From Paracoccaceae bacterium (GTDB taxonomy: Bacteria; Pseudomonadota; Alphaproteobacteria; Rhodobacterales; Rhodobacteraceae), in NCBI GenBank assembly GCA_024304855.1, contig JAMWZG010000011.1, positions 1 through 36,177 on the forward strand: DNA of 36,177 nt, given 5' to 3'. A program made the translations under genes and the position numbers. The notes below the pieces were generated by a model that was not told the origin of the DNA, did not search any database, and was given only the letters and a program-made list of their open reading frames with translations. Position 1 is the stretch's first letter; every line of letters begins with the position of its first letter. Below are positions 15,572 to 22,510 of the stretch, piece by piece.

Positions 15572-16523
15572 CGTGGGACGCCTGCCTTGGCCGGGGCTGT
15601 GGCTGATGCTGGCGCTGCTGATGGTGGGGGCGGTCTATCTTCTGGCGGGGCTTGGCCCGCGCGCGGATGTGGTGCTGCCGCTGCGCGCCACGCGGCTGGC
15701 CGGCATGGTCGTGCTGGGCGTGGCCATCGCCGTGGCCACGGTCCTGTTCCAGACCGTCAGCCGCAACCGCATCCTGACCCCGCAGATCATGGGGGTCGAT
15801 GCGCTTTATATCCTGTTGCAGACCGGGCTGGTGCTGGTGCTTGGTCCGGTCGGTTTCGCGACGCTGCCGGTCGCAGGCAAGTTCACGCTGGAACTGGTGG
15901 TCATGGTTCTGGCCGCGCTGGCGCTGTTCGGCACGTTGCTGGGGCGCGGGTCGCAGGATGTGGCCCGGATGATCCTGACAGGGGTGATCCTTGGCATCCT
16001 GTTGCGGTCGTTGGCCAATCTGATCGCGCGGCTGATGGACCCCAACGCCTTTGCCGTGGTGCAGGCGGAATCCGTGGTCAGTCTGACCCGACTTGATGCG
16101 GGTCTGCTGCCCTTTGCCGCCGCGGTGACGGGGCTGGCCGCAGGGCTGGCAGTGTGGCTGGCTCCGCGTCTGGACGTGGCCGCGCTGGGGCGCGAGACGG
16201 CGGTGGCCCTGGGGTTGCGCCATGACGGGCTGGTGATGCTGGCGCTGGCGCTGGTGGCGGTTCTGGTAGCGGTGGCGACGGCGCTGGTCGGCCCGCTGAC
16301 GTTTCTGGGCCTGATCGTCGTGGCCCTGGCGCGCCCGCTGGCAGGAAGCGCGCGTCATCTGCCGCTGCTCATCACCGCCAGCGTGCTGGCCGTGCTGATG
16401 CTGGTGGCGGGGCAGTTGGTCTTTGAACGGGTGCTGCGCCTGCAATCGGCCCTGCCTGCCGTGCTGGAAGGGGCGGGCGGTGTGGCGTTTCTATGGCTCT
16501 TGCTGAAAGGTCGGATCAGATGA
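15564..16523 (+). CDS. Siderophore ABC transporter permease, second subunit (CeuC/FatC/YclO-like)
   Basis: The ATG at 15564 (MTSVGRLPWPGLW...) gives 319 aa and overlaps the previous gene by 8 bp; the frame runs on upstream to 15486, but that part is low-complexity read-through in another gene's sequence. Features are VATVLFQTVSRNRILTPQIMG, the FecCD motif of this branch, and VGPLTFLGLIVVALARPLAG near the end. It is the second half of the inner-membrane channel. Its stop overlaps the ATPase start (ATGA). Confidence 0.9.
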   Translation: MTSVGRLPWPGLWLMLALLMVGAVYLLAGLGPRADVVLPLRATRLAGMVVLGVAIAVATVLFQTVSRNRILTPQIMGVDALYILLQTGLVLVLGPVGFATLPVAGKFTLELVVMVLAALALFGTLLGRGSQDVARMILTGVILGILLRSLANLIARLMDPNAFAVVQAESVVSLTRLDAGLLPFAAAVTGLAAGLAVWLAPRLDVAALGRETAVALGLRHDGLVMLALALVAVLVAVATALVGPLTFLGLIVVALARPLAGSARHLPLLITASVLAVLMLVAGQLVFERVLRLQSALPAVLEGAGGVAFLWLLLKGRIR

Positions 16524-17275
16524 TCGCGGTATCGGATGTGCACCACCATATCGGGCAGGCCCAGATCCTGCGGGACATCACCCTGACCCTGCCCGCCGGG
16601 AAGATCACCGCGTTGATCGGGCCGAATGGTGCGGGCAAATCCACGCTCTTGTCCCTTGTCGCGCGGTTGACCCCGTTGCAGCAGGGGCAGATCACCGTGG
16701 CCGGGCTGGATGTGCAACGCGCGCCCAGCCGAGAGTTGGCGCGGACCATGGCGATCCTGCCGCAGAATGTCGCCGTCTTCAGCCGGTTGCGTGTGCGCGA
16801 ACTGGTGGCATTCGGGCGCTGGCCGCATCATCAGGGACGGCCCGGCCCGCAGGATGCGGCCAAGGTCGCGGCGGCGCTGCACGACATGGGGCTTGATGAT
16901 CTGTCCCACCGCTTTCTGGATCAACTTTCCGGCGGGCAGCGTCAGCGGGCCCATCTGGCCATGGCGCTGGCGCAGGATACGCCGTGGCTTTTGCTGGATG
17001 AGCCTTTGGCCGCGCTGGACATGGCCCATGCCCGCGCGTTGATGCAGACATTGGCGCGGTTGCGCGACAGCGGCAAAAGCATCGTCATGGTGCTGCATGA
17101 GGTGAATTATGCCGCCGCCTGGGCGGATCATGTCGTGGCGTTGAAGGCCGGTAGGGTTCTGGCCCATGGCACCCCTGAGACGGTCTTTGCGCCCGATGTT
17201 CTGGGCGCGCTTTACGACACCCGACTGCGCGTGATCCGGCAGGATGGCCGCCCGCTGGTCCTGCATCATCTTTGA
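16520..17275 (+). CDS. Siderophore ABC transporter, ATP-binding protein (CeuD/YclP-like)
   Basis: A 251-aa ATPase. The ATG at 16520 overlaps the permease stop as ATGA, which favours it over an upstream in-frame ATG at 16493. Walker A is GPNGAGKST, the Q-loop lies in AILPQNVAVFSRL, the signature is LSGGQRQR, Walker B is WLLLDEPLAALD and the H-loop is MVLHEVN. It completes the binding protein-permease-permease-ATPase operon, the CeuBCDE/YclNOPQ gene set for siderophore iron import. Confidence 0.92.
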   Translation: MIAVSDVHHHIGQAQILRDITLTLPAGKITALIGPNGAGKSTLLSLVARLTPLQQGQITVAGLDVQRAPSRELARTMAILPQNVAVFSRLRVRELVAFGRWPHHQGRPGPQDAAKVAAALHDMGLDDLSHRFLDQLSGGQRQRAHLAMALAQDTPWLLLDEPLAALDMAHARALMQTLARLRDSGKSIVMVLHEVNYAAAWADHVVALKAGRVLAHGTPETVFAPDVLGALYDTRLRVIRQDGRPLVLHHL

Positions 17276-17302
17276 CCAAGGATGCTTCGGGGTGGGCTGC
17301 GG

Positions 17303-17320
17303 CCTTGGCCACCGCCAAGG
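17303..17320. terminator. Hairpin in convergent gap (weak terminator candidate)
   Basis: CCTTGGC (17303-17309), loop CACC, GCCAAGG (17314-17320): a perfect 7-bp stem in the 59-bp gap between the importer operon and the convergent unknown gene. No T-tract follows on either strand, so it may slow polymerase or be incidental. Confidence 0.35.
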
Positions 17321-17334
17321 GACGCCGTTGCGGA

Positions 17335-18957
17335 TCAATCCTGCTTCTGCCCTTCGTGCAAAAGTGCGATTCCGCGTGCCTTGAGCGCGGCAAGCAGCCT
17401 TCTGTTCGGCTTGCTGTTCTCCAATCCGCTGATGCGCGTCAGGTTCGGCAGAAGGTCCAGATCCGCCACGGCCTTGGCCGTCACCGGCACTGGGCCGTCA
17501 CCTGCGCCGGGATCCCAGAAGGGGAACAGATGGTCCATGTGGCGCGGCCCTCCGTCCATTCCGCTGGATTGGTGCAGGGTTGTCACGCGGGTCAGCAGGT
17601 CATCGGTGATGGGTAGATTGGCGAAATAGGTCTTCGCCTCGGGGATGATGGCATATCCCTCCAGTTCCACCCGGATCTCGCGTTTGTCGTATTCGGCGGC
17701 AAGGGCATGGATGTCGAACTTGGGCAGCAGCACACCCTGTCGATACATCAACTCTTCGATCACCAGCAGTTTGAAACCCGGATCGCGAAAGCGGTTCTGC
17801 GCCGGTTTGCCGATGGCAAAGAGCTTGGGGCGGGCGGCATCGGCTTTCGCCTCGTCCAGCAGGGCCTTGGCCATTGCGGCATAGGGGGACGGAAGCCTTT
17901 GCGCGACTGCCGCCAAGGTCTTGCGCCGCGTGGCAGAGCTTGCCAGGGATCGCACGGCGCTGCGCCTGCGGCGGGCGGTCCATGCGTCGAAATCCGCCTC
18001 GATCTGCTCTCCTTCAGCCTCCTGCGCGCGGGCAGAGACTTCATTCCTCTCGCGCCGCGCCTGTGCTGCGAAGCTGTTATCGTCGCCCTCCTGCTCCGCC
18101 CATCTGCGATACATTGCCGCCAGATGCCGCGCTTTCGCGGCTGCATCCTGTCGGGTGACAGGCTCGATCTGCATAGGCGCCTCTACGAAGGCGCGCCAGA
18201 AGGCGGCAAGGCGCGTCGGCGGCCATGTTGCCGCGTCATGCAGAAGACGCGCGAAGATCCTGGCCCCCATCGCGAAGAATGCGCCGCTCTGATGGTCATG
18301 CGGTCCCAGAAGACCGAGTGCGACCGACACGGTGGGCGCCTGCGCCAGATCGGCTTCGCTGTCGCAATGATAGCGCAGCCAATCGGCCATGACATCGGCG
18401 GCGTCAGCATGGTCGGCCAGCATGGACAGCAGGATGTGGTTCCCCTCTTGCGGGAAGGCGCGGAAGAAGGCGGGCATCAGGGGGATGACATCACCCTCCA
18501 GCACCTCGGAGCCCGGCCCGAAAACCTTGTGCTGGCGATAAAGCGTCAACATGGCACCGACGACGGCCCCCCATCGTCCGGTGGCACCGCGCGGGGGATC
18601 GTCAAAAACCACATGGTCGGGCCGCAGCAAGGCCTGCCGGATCAAGGACAGATGTTCGGCATGATGCGATTGCAGCAGCGTCCAGGCGCGCTTCTTATGC
18701 TGGAAATCAGGTAGATATGTTCCGTTGGCAAAGGCCAGAACGAAGCGGCCGGCACCTGCCTGACCACCCAGCGCAGGTGGCGCGTTGTCGTCAAGGCTTT
18801 GCCGGACCGTGTCCAGATAGGTTTGGTAAAGGCCCGCAAGCACCTCGGGCGTCTGCGCGATCTGTGTTGCCCATTCCGCCCAGAGATGGCGCAACCCGTC
18901 ATGGTCCTGCGGTTGCGTGGCGGTGAAAGCGGCGATCGCCTTGTCCAGCGGGGTCAT
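17335..18957 (-). CDS. Protein of unknown function, 540 aa (C-terminal DUF6892-like region)
   Basis: A long, well-formed frame with a strong AAGGAG site 5 nt before ATG. There is no signal peptide or membrane helix, so it is probably cytoplasmic. Residues about 1-290 are helix-rich with no motif I recognise. About 290-370 is charged (ERNEVSARAQEAEGEQIEADFDAW, then an Arg-rich run), perhaps coiled coil. The last ~150 residues (FKLLVIEELMYRQGVLLPKFDIHAL, later GGPRHMDHLFPFWDPG and DLDLLPNLTRISGLE) resemble the DUF6892 pattern as I remember it; this is weak. It lies 119 bp downstream of the FAD/NAD(P)-binding gene in the same direction and is convergent with the importer operon. Base composition matches its neighbours. 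Function unknown. Confidence 0.75.
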   Translation of the reverse strand: MTPLDKAIAAFTATQPQDHDGLRHLWAEWATQIAQTPEVLAGLYQTYLDTVRQSLDDNAPPALGGQAGAGRFVLAFANGTYLPDFQHKKRAWTLLQSHHAEHLSLIRQALLRPDHVVFDDPPRGATGRWGAVVGAMLTLYRQHKVFGPGSEVLEGDVIPLMPAFFRAFPQEGNHILLSMLADHADAADVMADWLRYHCDSEADLAQAPTVSVALGLLGPHDHQSGAFFAMGARIFARLLHDAATWPPTRLAAFWRAFVEAPMQIEPVTRQDAAAKARHLAAMYRRWAEQEGDDNSFAAQARRERNEVSARAQEAEGEQIEADFDAWTARRRRSAVRSLASSATRRKTLAAVAQRLPSPYAAMAKALLDEAKADAARPKLFAIGKPAQNRFRDPGFKLLVIEELMYRQGVLLPKFDIHALAAEYDKREIRVELEGYAIIPEAKTYFANLPITDDLLTRVTTLHQSSGMDGGPRHMDHLFPFWDPGAGDGPVPVTAKAVADLDLLPNLTRISGLENSKPNRRLLAALKARGIALLHEGQKQD

Positions 18958-19076
18958 GGTCGCTCCTTCGGTCTGACTGGCACATGAACTGGTCGGCAGG
19001 CGGTGCGGGGGGGTGGATGCTGGACCCGGTGCGGTGGGAAGGTCAGCGGAAGTGGAGCCTTGAAATCCGCGTCACG

Positions 19077-20759
19077 TCAATCCTCATGCAGGGGGTGTGC
19101 AGGATCGGACGCGCGCTGCGCGCCCATACCGCCCAGGCGGCGCACCACCCCCTCGGCCCAGCGGTCGGCCGCGCGACCGAAACAGTCATGAAGCGAATCC
19201 GCCGCGATCACGCTGCCCGACGCCAGCCGCCCCAGCAGGCACAGGCCCGGCTGCAACCGTCCCTTGTCGTCCCACAACTGCCCGTCGGGTGCGATGTGGG
19301 CGGCAAGGTCTTGGCCCAGCGGCACGATCCGCCCCGCCTCCACCAGCCCTTTGATGGGGGCTGCCCGGATGCGGGACACATCGGGCGGGTCCATCACGCC
19401 ATCGACCATGACATCCGCCAGTGCCGACCGCGTCCCTTCGGACAGGGTCCAGCCTGTTTGCGTCAGGTTGATCCCGGGATCGGCGCAGAGCTCCAGATCC
19501 ACCAGCCCGCAGTCCAGAAGCGCCCGCAGTTCCATGCTCGACGCCAGCGGAGGGCCATAGGAATAACGCTTCAACCCCTCATCGAAGCCAAGGATCGTCT
19601 TGGCCGTCTGTGGCGCGAGGGCGGCGCTGTTATAGCTTGCGCGCAGCGCATTCTGCCATTTCCGCCAGACCTGCCCGACAGCATAGCCGATGGAGGGCGG
19701 CAGATGACCCTGCGCCAGCGCGATCCCCTGGCTCAGGATCTCGGGCGGTGTGCCTCTCTCCTGCGTGCCGGGGGATGACCACTCGGCCTTGAGCCATGTC
19801 TGGATTGCGTTTTCGTCCTTCTTGGCATCATGCGCGTGCAAAAGCCTGCGAATGACCGGAACCAGCGCCGCCGTGATCACCTGTTCGGCCACATCCGGCG
19901 TGGCGTTGACTGCGGTGGCCATGGCCGCAGAAAACGCGTCCGTCTCGGCCTGTAGCGGGTCAAAGCCCGCATCCAGCGCGGCGGTTGCCGGTTTCGGATA
20001 GGGCGGTTTGCCATCCAGCGAAAAGGGCAGGATCAGCGCAGGCTCGCGCCCCGATGCGAGATAGCGTCCCTGTTCAAACCGCCCGCCTTGCCCCGTTGTC
20101 AGCACGCGCAGGATGTCAAAGGCCGACAAGGCCATCCCCCGGATCGCGACGGTTTTGCCCGTCCAGTCAGCCGCCATCGCGGTCAGCCGATGGGCGGGAT
20201 AGGCATCCGTGAGGATCGCCCCCGTCTGCCCGGCATGATCCTGCCATGCGGCCAGTTGCGGGTCCGGCGCGACGGCGGGTTGGCCCACGGTCAGAAGCAC
20301 CTCGGCATAGGGGCCATGCGCTGCGCCGCCGGCCTCCAGTTGCCAGCCGCCTGCAACCTGCGTGACCCTGTCCACAGGTGCGTGACGAAAGGTGACGGCC
20401 AGCAGCCCAAGCCCGGTCAGATCGGCCAGCCGCGCCTCGAGATAGCGCCCCAGATCGGCGCGGGGTGGAAAGCTGTCAGGATCAACCGGCCTGTCCAGCC
20501 AATCGGCGAAATTGCCGCAGCGCGAAAAGGCAGGTGCGCCGATCGCGATGTCGCGAAAGGGGATGTTCAGCAGGCAGGTCGGGCTTTCGGCGGGATCGAA
20601 ATTCGGGCCCGCGCCCTTGGCCGGGAAGGGGTCGAACACATCCACGCGCAGCGGCGTGTCCGCGTGCCGTGACAGGGTGGCCAGAGCCTCCAGAGCGCCA
20701 AGGCCGCGCGGGCCCAGCCCGATGATGGCGATTTTGGCCGTTGCGCTGTCATGGTCCAT
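19077..20759 (-). CDS. FAD/NAD(P)-binding protein (HpyO-like, NAD_binding_9 type)
   Basis: A 560-aa cytoplasmic protein whose N-terminus is a Rossmann motif, IAIIGLGPRGLGALEAL (G-x-G-x-x-G), ending in an acidic VDVFDPFP strand. Later come LLNIPFRDIAIGAPAF, a second nucleotide-type stretch (GKTVAIRGMALSAFDIL) and GLCLLGRLASGSVIAADSLHDCFG at the end, like proteins annotated as FAD-NAD(P)-binding or FAD-dependent urate-hydroxylase-like. This family resembles flavin N-monooxygenases in outline but its substrates are mostly unknown. It is divergent from an M20 amidohydrolase and upstream of the 540-aa unknown protein. An oxidative step on a siderophore or a nitrogen compound is possible, but this is conjecture. 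Confidence 0.85.
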   Translation of the reverse strand: MDHDSATAKIAIIGLGPRGLGALEALATLSRHADTPLRVDVFDPFPAKGAGPNFDPAESPTCLLNIPFRDIAIGAPAFSRCGNFADWLDRPVDPDSFPPRADLGRYLEARLADLTGLGLLAVTFRHAPVDRVTQVAGGWQLEAGGAAHGPYAEVLLTVGQPAVAPDPQLAAWQDHAGQTGAILTDAYPAHRLTAMAADWTGKTVAIRGMALSAFDILRVLTTGQGGRFEQGRYLASGREPALILPFSLDGKPPYPKPATAALDAGFDPLQAETDAFSAAMATAVNATPDVAEQVITAALVPVIRRLLHAHDAKKDENAIQTWLKAEWSSPGTQERGTPPEILSQGIALAQGHLPPSIGYAVGQVWRKWQNALRASYNSAALAPQTAKTILGFDEGLKRYSYGPPLASSMELRALLDCGLVDLELCADPGINLTQTGWTLSEGTRSALADVMVDGVMDPPDVSRIRAAPIKGLVEAGRIVPLGQDLAAHIAPDGQLWDDKGRLQPGLCLLGRLASGSVIAADSLHDCFGRAADRWAEGVVRRLGGMGAQRASDPAHPLHED

Positions 20760-20848
20760 GGATGGTCACTCTCTCGTGGGGCGGTCAGGGGGGATGGCCC
20801 ACCGCAGCGGCCTTGCTTGTCTCTGTTGTGATCCATTCCGCGCCGTGA

Positions 20849-20862
20849 TGCCATGGCTGGCA
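20849..20862. promoter_or_regulatory. Inverted repeat in divergent gap between flavoprotein and amidohydrolase
   Basis: TGCCA-TGGC-TGGCA is a 5-bp inverted repeat with a 4-base spacer, near the middle of the 239-bp divergent region 20760-20998. Nothing else gene-like is seen in this gap. It may be an operator for both genes; the motif is short and the confidence low. Confidence 0.25.
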
Positions 20863-20998
20863 GCACCGCACCCCCTGATTTTGCCCGCGCCCTGCCTGAA
20901 GTCCGCTGCACGGGCATTATTTCGCAACTGGATTTACCCCGCGTGTCATGATTGAGTTTCGCACAAAGACCGTGTCCTGACCCCTGAAGGAAACTGCC

Positions 20999-22417
20999 AT
21001 GACAAGGAATGAAAATCCGATCTGGTCCCGTGTGGAGGCCAAACGAGAGGCCTTTATCGGCCTGTCCGACCGCGTGTTCGACACGCCCGAGATTGCCTAT
21101 ACCGAGGTCCGCTCCTGCGCCGAGCATACCGCCATGCTGCGCGCCGAGGGGTTTCGCGTGACCGAGCGTGTCGCGGGCATTCCCACGGCCGTGATGGGCG
21201 AGGCGGGCGAAGGTGGGCCGGTCATCGCAATTCTTGGCGAGTATGACGCGCTGCCCGGCCTCAGCCAGCAGCCGGGGCTGGCCGCGCCGCAGATGATCGA
21301 CCCCTCGGGGCAGGGGCATGGCTGCGGGCACAACCTTCTGGGGTCGGCCGCGATGTTGGCCGCGACGGCGATCAAGGACTGGCTGGAGGCTGAGGGGATC
21401 AAGGGACGCGTCCGCTATTACGGCTGCCCGGCGGAAGAAGGCGGCGCGGCCAAGACCTATATGGTGCGCGATGGCTGGTTCGATGATGTGGATCTGGCGA
21501 TCACATGGCATCCGTCCAGCGTCAATGCCGTGGATGATGCGCGTTCCCTGGCCAATACGCGGATCGACTTCACCTTTACCGGCAAGGCGGCCCATGCGGC
21601 CGCAGCCCCGGAACTGGGGCGGTCGGCGCTGGATGCGGTCGAGTTGATGAACATCGGCGTCAACTACATGCGCGAGCACATGCCGGATGATGCGCGCGTG
21701 CACTATGCCTATCTGGATGCGGGCGGCACCGCCCCGAATGTGGTGCAGGCCAAGGCGACGGTGCGGCAGTTGATCCGGGCCCGCGACCTCAAGGGGTTGT
21801 CCGATCTGGTGGCGCGGGTGCGGGCCATCGCGGATGGGGCGGCGCTGATGTCCGGCACGAAGGTCGAGTCGCGCGTGTTCTCGGCGGTGTCGAACCTTCT
21901 GGGCAACCGCCCGCTGGAGGAGGCGATGCAGACCGAATTCGAGGCGCTGGGGCCGGTGCCCTTTGATGCGGCGGATCTGGATTTCGCGCAAGAGATCCGC
22001 AAGACCCTGACGCCCGAGGATATTGCCGATGCCTTCCGCCGCATGAGCATGAAGCCCGACATGGGCAAGGCGCTGTGCGATTTCATCGCCCCTCTGGATC
22101 GGCCTTTCGGGGGTGGGATGGGATCGACCGATGTGGGTGATGTCAGCTGGGCCGTGCCCACGGTGCAGGCGCGCGTGGCAACGGCGGCGCTGGGCACGCC
22201 CTTGCATACATGGCAGCAGACCGCGCAGGGCAAGGCGCCTTTTGCGCACAAGGGCATGGTCCATGCCGCCAAGGTGATGGCCGCAACCGCGCGCGCGGCG
22301 ATGCTCAGCGATACACTCCGCGCCGGTGCCAGGACGGCGCATCAGGCACATCTGGCAGAGTTTCCCTATAACTGCCCGATCCCGGCGACGACCAAGCCGC
22401 CGATTGCCGCAGAATGA
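20999..22417 (+). CDS. M20D-family amidohydrolase (AbgB/aminobenzoyl-glutamate hydrolase-like)
   Basis: A 472-aa cytoplasmic metallohydrolase after an AAGGAAA site. Metal and catalytic residues are visible: D83 in LGEYDALPGL, H107, C109 and H111 in GHGCGHN, the Glu pair 146/147 in CPAEEGG, H171 in HPSS and H199 in GKAAHAA, where the dimerisation domain begins. The ALDAVELMNIGVNYMREHM stretch and GSTDVGDVSW are typical of AbgB, which cleaves p-aminobenzoyl-glutamate; relatives cleave other N-acyl amino acids. No AbgA or AbgT partner is nearby, so the substrate is open. It is transcribed divergently from the FAD protein and followed by a hairpin. Confidence 0.9.
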   Translation: MTRNENPIWSRVEAKREAFIGLSDRVFDTPEIAYTEVRSCAEHTAMLRAEGFRVTERVAGIPTAVMGEAGEGGPVIAILGEYDALPGLSQQPGLAAPQMIDPSGQGHGCGHNLLGSAAMLAATAIKDWLEAEGIKGRVRYYGCPAEEGGAAKTYMVRDGWFDDVDLAITWHPSSVNAVDDARSLANTRIDFTFTGKAAHAAAAPELGRSALDAVELMNIGVNYMREHMPDDARVHYAYLDAGGTAPNVVQAKATVRQLIRARDLKGLSDLVARVRAIADGAALMSGTKVESRVFSAVSNLLGNRPLEEAMQTEFEALGPVPFDAADLDFAQEIRKTLTPEDIADAFRRMSMKPDMGKALCDFIAPLDRPFGGGMGSTDVGDVSWAVPTVQARVATAALGTPLHTWQQTAQGKAPFAHKGMVHAAKVMAATARAAMLSDTLRAGARTAHQAHLAEFPYNCPIPATTKPPIAAE

Positions 22418-22468
22418 TCTGAACGGGGTCTGGGCGCGAACCTGCCGCGCCCAGAGCCGCCAAGGAAG

Positions 22469-22499
22469 ACCGGGCGCCCTGCGGATGCGGGCGCCCGGT
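22469..22499. terminator. Strong hairpin between convergent amidohydrolase and GMC genes
   Basis: ACCGGGCGCCC (22469-22479) and GGGCGCCCGGT (22489-22499) form a perfect 11-bp GC-rich stem with a 9-base loop, midway in the 93-bp convergent gap. A U-run is lacking on both sides, so it is at most a weak intrinsic terminator, but its position suits a shared bidirectional transcript end. Confidence 0.6.
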
Positions 22500-22510
22500 T
22501 GCGTGTTGCG

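Noticed and set aside
20567-22351. A 594-codon minus-strand frame opposite the M20 amidohydrolase
   Set aside because: It is Arg/His-rich without motifs; the plus-strand gene has every catalytic residue of its family.
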